Assembly: GCA_017537045.1 (NCBI GenBank)
Contig: JAFYLN010000167.1
Coordinates: 1-9,525, forward strand
Direction: 5' to 3'
DNA from: Oscillospiraceae bacterium
GTDB taxonomy: Bacteria; Bacillota_A; Clostridia; Oscillospirales; Oscillospiraceae
DNA: 9,525 nucleotides
The translations under genes and the position numbers were made by a program. The notes under the pieces are model-generated. The model saw only the letters and a list, made by a program, of their open reading frames with translations. It ran no database searches and was not told where the DNA came from. Positions 1 to 6,244 of this stretch are shown one piece after another; within the stretch, counting starts at the first letter, position 1; each line of letters begins with the position of its first letter.

Positions 1-142
1 TAGAGAGAATGGAAAACTCATTCTCTGCCTTTCTGACAACTCTTTGTTTGAAATGATCGATATCAAAACACGCGGTGAACAGGAGCCTGCCGAATTTATG
101 GATGCACTTCTTGACGATATTCTGGTCCATTTAGAAAAGTAA
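1..142 (+). CDS. C-terminal tail of an unidentified protein (5' end outside window)
   Basis: Reading from base 2, 46 codons stay open until TAA at 140-142. The peptide is acidic and looks helical: it begins RENGKLILCLSDNSLF and ends DALLDDILVHLEK. No start lies in the window, so this is the 3' end of a longer gene. A strand ending in LCLSDNSLFEMI followed by a short helix with an E-P-A-E-F segment resembles, from memory only, tails found on some PD-(D/E)XK restriction-endonuclease-like proteins. I cannot verify that and do not assign a function. It converges on the minus-strand nuclease/RES operon and shares the terminator at 157-191 with it. If the resemblance holds, it would be a further defence-type gene beside that operon. 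Confidence 0.6.
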   Translation, partial: RENGKLILCLSDNSLFEMIDIKTRGEQEPAEFMDALLDDILVHLEK

Positions 143-156
143 AACGACACAATATT

Positions 157-191
157 ACCCGCCTTCGGTACTTTCAAAACCAAAGGCGGGT
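157..191. terminator. Intrinsic terminator between convergent genes
   Basis: ACCCGCCTTCGG (157-168) pairs with CCAAAGGCGGGT (180-191) over 12 positions with one mismatch, around an 11-base loop. TAATTTTAT follows on the plus strand, so the better U-tract serves the plus-strand gene ending at 142. The hairpin also lies 5 bases past the stop codon of the minus-strand nuclease gene and could stop that transcript too, although the minus-side tail (AATATTGTG) is less U-rich. Confidence 0.75.
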
Positions 192-196
192 TAATT

Positions 197-1249
197 TTAT
201 ATTCCTAATGCGCTAAGATCAAATTCACCTAGTAAATTATTAGCTATATACTCAAAATCCTTATCAAAGCGAATATCTACCCCGTCGGGGATGATGGTAT
301 TAAGCTCAAGGTTTGCTGAAACAAATCTTTTGAATTTTCTCTTTCTTAGATTCAATTCTGTGAATAGCTTCCCATCCAAGTATCCAATTCTGAAATATTC
401 CTCATCATTACCATATATTGCCCGATAATCTTTGTTTGAATGCGTTTCTCCATCGAAAACAGAAATAGAATCACACAAAGGTAATGATATTTTTAACGGA
501 AGTGCCCGAACTCGCCACTCGATTATCATTACATTTTTGAAGAACGGTGGTTTGTTATCAGCGGGCAGAATATGATTGCCGCTCATTTCTATAGAGTTGT
601 CATCTTTAGCATAGAAAGCTTCCCTACTAATATGATGCTCCTCAATGATCCGATAAGGATCTAACGAGAAATATAACTCAGTATTGATATGCTTCAATAT
701 AGCGGCGCGTTCCATCACATTTAAACCCTTCATATACTGTGCCAGACTCATTTTGCCATGGTTGGTGGTATATAGGTTCATCTCAAGCAATTCAAAATTA
801 AGGAAATACGCATCAAAAAAGAATTTTTGCAACTTATCAACAGTAGTCTTCCCGAGCATTTCTGCCTGTTCAAGAATAACTCCATGGTACTTTGCTTTTC
901 TAATTGCAGCATCGCTGAATTTAGATGTTGTCGTTGCAATGATGTAGTCTAATCCAATGTCTTCTCTTTTTTGCTGCAACTGCTCTATCCACATAACATT
1001 TTGGGTAGATTTCCTGTCACGACATTCGATACTGATTTTTCTAGGTAAGCCTTGATCATCAGTATATTCTACCAACACATCAATTTCTCGCTCTATGCCC
1101 GCTGCTCTGTCATACAAAAATGCGGGACTTGTTACTTTGAACCGATTATCCAGCGAATATAGCCATTCGTATGCTTGCTCAAATTCTCTTCCTTCTCGTG
1201 GCATTACGAAGCCTCCTGACATCACGAATAACTGTTTATCTATATTCAT
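197..1249 (-). CDS. Mrr-like PD-(D/E)XK restriction endonuclease family protein
   Basis: Probable DNA-cleaving protein of 350 aa. The N-terminal part has the nuclease core: a REIDVLVEY strand with Asp57, then KISIECRDRKS with Glu75-Cys-Arg77, a helix WIEQLQQKR (87-95), DYIIATTTSKFSDAAIRKAK (101-120) and HGVILE. This order (D, E-C-R/K, helix, an 'IATT..F...A...A' segment) is that of the Mrr/type IV restriction fold. The usual catalytic Lys of E-x-K is Arg here; from memory, related proteins also carry ECR, so this need not mean loss of activity. Residues from about 150 to the end are not recognised and may bind DNA or a partner. Start: a GTG at 1255 would give 352 aa, but the ATG at 1249 overlaps the upstream TGA as ATGA, typical of translational coupling, and is preferred. 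It is the second gene of the operon with the RES protein. No methyltransferase is visible, which fits a type IV-like or abortive role rather than classical restriction-modification. Confidence 0.82.
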   Translation of the reverse strand: MNIDKQLFVMSGGFVMPREGREFEQAYEWLYSLDNRFKVTSPAFLYDRAAGIEREIDVLVEYTDDQGLPRKISIECRDRKSTQNVMWIEQLQQKREDIGLDYIIATTTSKFSDAAIRKAKYHGVILEQAEMLGKTTVDKLQKFFFDAYFLNFELLEMNLYTTNHGKMSLAQYMKGLNVMERAAILKHINTELYFSLDPYRIIEEHHISREAFYAKDDNSIEMSGNHILPADNKPPFFKNVMIIEWRVRALPLKISLPLCDSISVFDGETHSNKDYRAIYGNDEEYFRIGYLDGKLFTELNLRKRKFKRFVSANLELNTIIPDGVDIRFDKDFEYIANNLLGEFDLSALGI

Positions 1250-2160
1250 TTGCACTGCCCATATATATATTTTACTTCAGATAAACAAACCAACTTAGAG
1301 GATATCGCAGGACAGTTATCCGCATTAAAAATAACGTAGTTTGTACCATCCATGACAAGTGAGCTTCTGAAACACAGTCCGTCATAACCAAGGTGTTCAA
1401 TCAAGGATGCAATGAATTGAGTAATGAAATAGTCACCATTCTGGGTTTTATTGATCCTGCAGAAATCCCTTCTGATATCATCAAACAGGAAGTCTTTACC
1501 ATTAACCACGGCAGAAGGTTCAAAATCAAAATTCACCAAGCGCAAATCACGAACGGGTTCCAGAATCGCAACACTAATAGCATCCTTGATAAAGGGTCTG
1601 ATTTCAGCAACAGCGGTATGTTCCTCTAAAGCAGCATACAAATAAGAAACACCTTCAGGATTACACCGGCCTGCTCCTGCCATTCCACTTGGCGGTGCAG
1701 AACTCCCACTGGCATCGAACCCTTGGAAACCGGATTCAATACGCTGCTTGATCTTCTGCGTTTTCTCAGATTTTACAAATTCGTCATACTGCCTCCACTG
1801 TTCTTCCAACTTATCACCCAGCAGACTTCTTTTTTCCAGATCCTCCAGTACCTTCGGAGTGGACTCGATTTTGCAGTATTCATTCCACTCATTCCACAAT
1901 ACGTTATCACGATCCATTCTCGCTCGATATACCGCCGCACCCTGCTGCAAAGTACACACATTGCGCTTAAACTCTGCTTCTAAAACGGGCAGAAGCGGAT
2001 GGTCGAAGAAAAACCGGTTCTTTCGTTTCAGACAATTCTTGAAATACTCCCACATGTAGTATTCAATATTGTACCACCCAGGATGTTTATTGTTGTTCTG
2101 AATATACTGCTCAATAACATCTGTCCAATATGTATCATCTGTGTATGCCGGAAACTTCAT
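1246..2160 (-). CDS. RES-domain protein (putative NAD+-consuming effector)
   Basis: 304-aa protein with a RES domain, named for conserved Arg, Glu and Ser. Visible landmarks: VYRAR (Arg79/Arg81), FDASGSSAPPSGMAGAGRCN (148-167), LYAALEEHTAVAEIRP with Glu186, the strand LRLVNFDF, and a C-terminal TQFIASLIEHLGYDGLCFRS with Ser266/Ser267. Characterised RES toxins degrade NAD+, for example MbcT by phosphorolysis. That activity here is inferred from the family. Unlike short toxin versions, this one has roughly 75 unassigned N-terminal residues rich in aromatics and a charged, probably helical insert (about 100-142) between the Arg and Gly-rich motifs. No Xre/MbcA-type antitoxin is adjacent; the partner gene is a nuclease, coupled by an ATGA overlap. 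Start: a GTG at 2184 opens the frame, but AGGGAGGA (2175-2168) sits 7 bases before the ATG at 2160, so 2160 is chosen. Confidence 0.85.
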   Translation of the reverse strand: MKFPAYTDDTYWTDVIEQYIQNNNKHPGWYNIEYYMWEYFKNCLKRKNRFFFDHPLLPVLEAEFKRNVCTLQQGAAVYRARMDRDNVLWNEWNEYCKIESTPKVLEDLEKRSLLGDKLEEQWRQYDEFVKSEKTQKIKQRIESGFQGFDASGSSAPPSGMAGAGRCNPEGVSYLYAALEEHTAVAEIRPFIKDAISVAILEPVRDLRLVNFDFEPSAVVNGKDFLFDDIRRDFCRINKTQNGDYFITQFIASLIEHLGYDGLCFRSSLVMDGTNYVIFNADNCPAISSKLVCLSEVKYIYGQCK

Positions 2161-2167
2161 AGTCAAA

Positions 2168-2175
2168 TCCTCCCT
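2168..2175 (-). promoter_or_regulatory. Shine-Dalgarno site fixing the RES gene start
   Basis: AGGGAGGA on the minus strand, 7 bases before ATG at 2160. It lies inside the longer GTG-initiated frame, which shows that the upstream GTG (2184) is not the natural start. Confidence 0.8.
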
Positions 2176-2232
2176 ACAATTCACTTCCCGCTGGTGGAAT
2201 CACACAGCACCTTGGGATTACATATTTTCTTC

Positions 2233-2261
2233 ATTTTACTATTTTGGGCAGGAAAATACAA
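2233..2261 (-). promoter_or_regulatory. Possible promoter of the RES-nuclease operon
   Basis: On the minus strand, TTGTAT (2261-2256) and TAAAAT (2238-2233) are separated by 17 bases. The -10 matches the consensus at 5 of 6 positions and the -35 at only 3. The site lies about 70 bases before the RES start and downstream of the hairpin at 2297-2324, as expected for an independent operon promoter. This is a weak call from consensus only. Confidence 0.3.
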
Positions 2262-2296
2262 GTACCCCTATTCCCCACCACGAAGTCTCAGAACCA

Positions 2297-2324
2297 AAAA
2301 AGTGTTGCGCCGCAACGACTTTTT
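2297..2324 (-). terminator. Hairpin flanked by A and T tracts, probable terminator after the secreted CBM protein gene
   Basis: AAAAAGTGTTGC (2297-2308) pairs with GCAACGACTTTTT (2312-2324) with one bulged base and a 3-base loop. Read on the minus strand it ends in CACTTTTTTGG, a good U-tract, and lies about 185 bases past the stop of the 2507-5992 gene. It also has a T-tract on the plus strand, so it may act in both directions. It would insulate the RES operon promoter from read-through. Confidence 0.55.
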
Positions 2325-2402
2325 AAGATGCTGACTGTTTTTTACCCATGATTTATCCATTTTCAAGTGGCCAAAGAGTATAACCTACTATATGACATGA
2401 AG

Positions 2403-2440
2403 CCGCCATCGTACCCAAAAGTACGATGGCGGTGCTTTTA
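2403..2440 (+). terminator. Strong perfect hairpin with plus-strand U-tract
   Basis: CCGCCATCGTAC (2403-2414) pairs perfectly with GTACGATGGCGG (2421-2432) around CCAAAA, followed by TGCTTTTATT. The U-tract orients it as a plus-strand terminator, yet no plus-strand gene precedes it since the one ending at 142. On the minus strand it lies 75 bases after the stop of the secreted protein gene but lacks a U-tract there. It may stabilise that mRNA's 3' end, or be left over from a rearrangement. Confidence 0.6.
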
Positions 2441-2506
2441 TTATGCTATGTTTAAAAATATTATTCGTCAACAACCGATGCCTTAAAGGAACTTGGTTGT
2501 TAGTCA

Positions 2507-5500
2507 TTAGCCGGGATTTTGGAGTATAAATTCGATATTGTCAAAGGAACACCAACTTCCTGCGGCAGCATTAGAATATAGCCCGACTTCACAAGTCCCA
2601 TTGTATATTGCAATATCCGTAATTTCAATTTTGGTCCATTCCGGATATGGTGCAACTGGTATAGAAATGGTTTGTTCAGTAGTGCCATGATTCTTTATGC
2701 TCAATACATGTGTAGATGTTCCATCTCCAATCACCCAAGCACTCAATGTATATCTTCCGGGTGTTAGATTAGAAAAAGTTTGTCCGTTAAAAACTTGATA
2801 TGGCGTATCTTTATAATGAGTTAGTCTCCAACTACCGTTGTATCCACTTGCTTCAACAAAACTGGCATTCGCACCCGATCCATCGGTCCCTGTCCAGGTT
2901 GACCAACCATCCATTGTTCCTTCTCCATCTAACTCAAAAGACGGGTTCGTGATTAGATTTACGTTATAGCTAGGATTTTCGGATGGTACACAATATGTGT
3001 TTGTCTTTTGAAAAACAAGGTTATCAATAGAGCACCATTCATCTGCAGAAGCATTAGAATACAGACCAACTTCACAAGAATTTGTGGATATGGGTATATC
3101 GCGAATAAATATTTGTGTCCACTGATCTGTAACTGGGATATAATATTTTATTTCCTCTTGTCCATGGTGTTTGACACTAACAAAATGTTTTCCTTCTCCA
3201 ACGCCTTTGACCCATGCGGAAAGTGTGTATGTTCCATTCTGGAGATGGGTCATGGATTGGCCTGTAAATACTTCATATGCAGATGTTTTGCAATGGGTAA
3301 GTCTGACCGAACCATTTATTCCGCCAGCTTCATAGTAACTTGCATCGCCGTCATTTCCTGAATTTCCCGGCCAGATGCCCCAGGATTCTGTCCGATCATC
3401 TGACTCAAAATCAGCATAGTTAAGGAGATTCTCGGATTCACGTCTTAGAGAAATATTATCAACTTTCACCCATTCTCCAGCATTTGCTTTTGAGTAGACA
3501 CCAATTGTAATTGCCCCGTTCTGAACAAGAATTCCAGGAATTTCTACATATGTCCACACTTCATCACCATATGCAGGTAGAGATATTTTCTGCTCTAGAC
3601 CTGGTCCATAATTTTTGGCACCAATAAAGCTTTGCGTCTGACCTCCGCTAGATTGAACATATGCACTCAATGTATAATGTCCATTAGGTATATCGGTAAT
3701 TATTTGGTTAGTATAGACCTCATAATTGCTTGTGCTGCTGTGCACAAGACAGTTAGTACCCAGATAACCTGTACTTGCCTCAACATAATCCGCGCCGGCT
3801 CCACTACCATTACTACCTGTCCCTGTATCCCAACCTGTTTTCGCATTCTCAAAGTCGCCATTCAATAGATAATTATGCTCGTCAGATACCATTTCTATCC
3901 ATTCGCACGGAGACTCAATTGTGGAGTTTCCTAACTTATACAATCTAATACAGTCTATTTGTGCATAATTAAAGTTTGATAACAGACTGATAGTATTATT
4001 ACCATTTTGGAGTTCTATTGGGATTCTAACATAATCGTCGTTAAATTCGTCCCATTGAGCTGTTTTGGGGTAATACACAGAGGCAAATTTTGCATTGTTA
4101 ATATAGAGATCATGTGAGCTAATATAATTACCACCATTAGCATATCGCACTTCCATACAATACTCACCGGTTTCTGCTACATTTATGATAAAGGTTAACG
4201 CACTTTCTGGGGTATCCAGGTTCCCCACAAACTGGTTACCAGAGGCAGAATTTGATGTAAGAATCTCTGCACTGCTAATCTGTGCCGTTTCAGCTTCATA
4301 TGTTGTTAGATTGCCTTTTTCAATTTCAGTCAACGATATGTTATCAAAATATGCAACATCATTTGTATCCGAGCCGGCACTTAACATGATAGTTGCACTA
4401 CTACCCAAACTAACAATTTCAAGATCACGGCGAACCCAATAGTCAGGCTCGTCGCGCACTACTGTTGTATATGTGTTCGAACCAGTTGATATACAAATGT
4501 TGGCTACACCAGCTTTAGATGTTTTGACATAAGCTGTAAGGCGATAATTTTTCCCCTCTACTAATCCAGAAACTACTTGTGATATCGAAGAATTTGAGTC
4601 CACTCCCACGCTCATTGCTCCACTATGAGCCCTTGTAGTTACATAGGAGACTGTGCCAGTACTCATCCATGCAGAATGTGTAGAATCTTCAAAATCATAA
4701 TCTACAATGGAAATTCTATTTTCAGGCACAATGGGAGATGTAGCAATCGTATACAAGCCATTTTCCACAGTGCCACCTTCTGCTTTAATGATTGCTTCTG
4801 CGTTAGTTTGGAACAGTGACACTATTGAGTCAATTGTCTGTTCTCTCGGATAATTCAACTTGATATATGGATCAAAATACGTTTGGAGATCATTGATATA
4901 TGTGCCAGTGCCATTAGGATAGAGTCCTTGAATTATTTCACTAGGAGTTCCGGCAGTACCTTTGATAACTCCCATAATACCAGTTGCAGTGGCAGCATTG
5001 CAGTCACCATCATATCCTGCCAGCGAGGAAATCTTGAGGGTTCTTTCATAATCATTATTGCCGTACAGCAAAGAAATAATGATTATTGCATTATTAATGT
5101 CCGTCAATGTCTGTACATTATCAGACTCATCGACATTTCGCTTCATAGCTGCAACTGTCGTTACTGCAGTGCGCCAATTCGTTTCTGTCTGATATAGCGC
5201 TAAACATGTATCATATATTTCTTGCGGCCATGATCCGTCTGGCAAACATGCCGCAGCTTTAGTCACGACATCATATGCTGTCGTTTCTGTATATGCAAGA
5301 GCATAAAGCGCCGCTCCAAATTTAGCCCATATTATTCCGTCAAAGTCACCAGTAACAGACCCAAATTTTTCAGCCAGTTCAATTGCTTTATTTGGCATGC
5401 CTGGTGTCGCCATTCCAAGTGTATCGTTTTCAATATATGCCTCAGTGCACCAATAGAACGAATTCCCAAATTCTCGCATACCCGTGAAGGGTGGTAGCAT

Positions 5501-5992
5501 ATCTGCATACCGTGTGAGATATGCAGCCGTAAACCCAGCACCCCAGTCATGGACGTAGTGCTCCTTCCACTCTTCTTTGATATCGTAATGGCTGACATTG
5601 GGGCCATGCTCCGCCAGTATATGCTGATTAAAAATATCCACATGGAAGTCATCATCAGACGCAATTACACCATTTGCCCAAAATCGATCGTAGCCAGGAT
5701 AATTGGGATCTCCTGCATAGGTAAAGTTACCACTATAAGGGCCCCCTAGAATTGTATAATAACTATCGGGTAGAGGATCAGCAGGATTCCCAGTTGAATC
5801 CCAAACAAACTCGTATCCTGTTAAGAAACCTGCGAAATGCCCTAGCATACCAGCTAGTGTTTTATCATAATAGGTATCAGCAGAAAGGGATGTTGTAGAA
5901 ATTGTTTCTCTTGCGCTTGCACTTGCATTTGCCGGAAGTATTGACAACATAATACAGCATATTATGACAATACTTACAATTCTTTTTTTCAT
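2507..5992 (-). CDS. Secreted ADP-ribosylglycohydrolase-fold protein with five carbohydrate-binding-like modules
   Basis: 1161-aa exported multidomain protein. Residues 1-27 form a signal peptide (MKKR, hydrophobic core, ANASASA cleavage region). Residues about 41-410 match the ADP-ribosylglycohydrolase (DraG/ARH) fold: DKTLAGMLGHFAGFLTGYEF with Glu61, the metal-site-like SDDDFHVD (Asp113-115), and GYDGDCNAATATGIMGVIKG with Asp328/Asp330. The stretch ENDTLGMATPGMPNKA (188-203) is typical of a large uncharacterised branch with this fold. Departures from the classical motifs are Phe56 for the usual Asp, S-D-D-D for T-D-D-T, and Cys331 for Thr, so the substrate may not be an ADP-ribosylated protein. 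Then follow a CBM4/9-like module (427-558), a CBM6/35-like module (561-687, YEAETAQI to YAQIDCIRLYKL), and three tandem modules (703-851, 855-998, 1012-1158) sharing F-E..W, YTLSAWV, VGLYSNA and W-x-x-x-DN. No SLH domain, LPXTG or C-terminal membrane anchor is visible, so it is probably released or held by glycan binding. ATG at 5992 has AAGGAG 9 bases upstream. It is divergent from a sugar ABC operon. Likely role: attack or capture of an extracellular glycan or glycoconjugate. Confidence 0.85.
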   Translation of the reverse strand: MKKRIVSIVIICCIMLSILPANASASARETISTTSLSADTYYDKTLAGMLGHFAGFLTGYEFVWDSTGNPADPLPDSYYTILGGPYSGNFTYAGDPNYPGYDRFWANGVIASDDDFHVDIFNQHILAEHGPNVSHYDIKEEWKEHYVHDWGAGFTAAYLTRYADMLPPFTGMREFGNSFYWCTEAYIENDTLGMATPGMPNKAIELAEKFGSVTGDFDGIIWAKFGAALYALAYTETTAYDVVTKAAACLPDGSWPQEIYDTCLALYQTETNWRTAVTTVAAMKRNVDESDNVQTLTDINNAIIIISLLYGNNDYERTLKISSLAGYDGDCNAATATGIMGVIKGTAGTPSEIIQGLYPNGTGTYINDLQTYFDPYIKLNYPREQTIDSIVSLFQTNAEAIIKAEGGTVENGLYTIATSPIVPENRISIVDYDFEDSTHSAWMSTGTVSYVTTRAHSGAMSVGVDSNSSISQVVSGLVEGKNYRLTAYVKTSKAGVANICISTGSNTYTTVVRDEPDYWVRRDLEIVSLGSSATIMLSAGSDTNDVAYFDNISLTEIEKGNLTTYEAETAQISSAEILTSNSASGNQFVGNLDTPESALTFIINVAETGEYCMEVRYANGGNYISSHDLYINNAKFASVYYPKTAQWDEFNDDYVRIPIELQNGNNTISLLSNFNYAQIDCIRLYKLGNSTIESPCEWIEMVSDEHNYLLNGDFENAKTGWDTGTGSNGSGAGADYVEASTGYLGTNCLVHSSTSNYEVYTNQIITDIPNGHYTLSAYVQSSGGQTQSFIGAKNYGPGLEQKISLPAYGDEVWTYVEIPGILVQNGAITIGVYSKANAGEWVKVDNISLRRESENLLNYADFESDDRTESWGIWPGNSGNDGDASYYEAGGINGSVRLTHCKTSAYEVFTGQSMTHLQNGTYTLSAWVKGVGEGKHFVSVKHHGQEEIKYYIPVTDQWTQIFIRDIPISTNSCEVGLYSNASADEWCSIDNLVFQKTNTYCVPSENPSYNVNLITNPSFELDGEGTMDGWSTWTGTDGSGANASFVEASGYNGSWRLTHYKDTPYQVFNGQTFSNLTPGRYTLSAWVIGDGTSTHVLSIKNHGTTEQTISIPVAPYPEWTKIEITDIAIYNGTCEVGLYSNAAAGSWCSFDNIEFILQNPG
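2519..3886 (-). repeat. Three tandem coding repeats (CBM-like modules A, B, C)
   Basis: Residues 703-851 (3886-3440), 855-998 (3430-2999) and 1012-1158 (2959-2519) are homologous units of about 145 aa. Shared landmarks in order: F-E with a downstream W, Y-E/V-E-A, NG-x-YTLSAWV or close variants, I-x-G-L/V-YS-N/K-A and a W-x-x-x-DN strand near the end. B and C are closer to each other (both have RLTHxK and CEVGLYSNA) than to A (AITIGVYSKA), which suggests a recent duplication after an older one. The pattern recalls CBM4/9- and CBM61-type beta-sandwich modules; CBM61 is known from galactan-degrading enzymes. Assignment to a CBM family is tentative. Confidence 0.75.
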
Positions 5993-6244
5993 GATAGTGC
6001 GCTCCTTTCTTATTTTGGCTTGTGCCTATTATCATTAAAGCACGCGCAGACGGTAAAAAACAGGTTCAATATTATGATAGTGTGGACTTTTTTGCACAAT
6101 TAGTAATGTATTTGCTTGTGCGAATCACACTATTTTCTTATTCTACAGGATGATAAAATAATCCACACTTTTGTAGTATAGTAGTATATAAAAAATCGGA
6201 TTGGTCTGCTATGCTTTTTTTATAACGTGGGAGGGAGGAAAACT
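5993..6244. promoter_or_regulatory. Divergent promoter region between secreted protein and ABC operon
   Basis: Noncoding, about 250 bases, AT-rich. For the minus-strand gene, TTGTGC (6099-6094) and CATAAT (6076-6071) are 17 bases apart, about 75 bases before its ATG. For the plus-strand operon, TCCACA (6162-6167) and TATATA (6185-6190), also 17 apart, lie about 55 bases before ATG 6245; an alternative is TTGTGC (6116-6121) with TATTCT (6139-6144). None is a perfect consensus, which fits activator- or repressor-controlled promoters. No transcription factor gene is in the window. Confidence 0.5.
6077..6133. promoter_or_regulatory. Nested inverted repeat, candidate operator shared by divergent promoters
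   Basis: ATAGTGTG (6077-6084) is the exact reverse complement of CACACTAT (6126-6133). Inside it TTGCACAA (6092-6099) pairs with TTGTGCGA (6116-6123) with one G-T pair. Read outward on each strand both halves give TTGTGC followed by CACACTAT. A third copy, TCCACACTTT, is at 6162-6171. The left half fills the spacer of the proposed minus-strand promoter, as expected for an operator. Confidence 0.5.

Larger units (their letters stand above)
2185..2506. other. Intergenic region without a credible gene
   Basis: These 322 bases separate the RES operon from the secreted-protein gene, both on the minus strand. They contain the possible promoter at 2233-2261 and the hairpins at 2297-2324 and 2403-2432. 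Short plus-strand open frames here have no ribosome binding site and overlap the RES gene antisense. No tRNA, CRISPR array or insertion-sequence end was seen. Confidence 0.6.

Noticed and set aside
1999..2334. Plus-strand open frame of 111 codons running from inside the RES gene into the intergenic region
   Set aside because: Mostly antisense to the RES coding sequence, no ribosome binding site, low-complexity hydrophobic translation and no recognisable motif.
1246..5992. Functional pairing of the RES protein with the ADP-ribosylglycohydrolase-fold protein as a toxin-antitoxin system
   Set aside because: The glycohydrolase-fold protein has a signal peptide and binding modules, so it works outside the cell, and terminator-like hairpins separate the two transcription units.
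6077..6133. Intrinsic terminator or riboswitch in the divergent region
   Set aside because: The inverted repeat has a long loop and asymmetric interior, lies at the predicted promoters rather than downstream of them, and shows no riboswitch core motif; an operator fits better.
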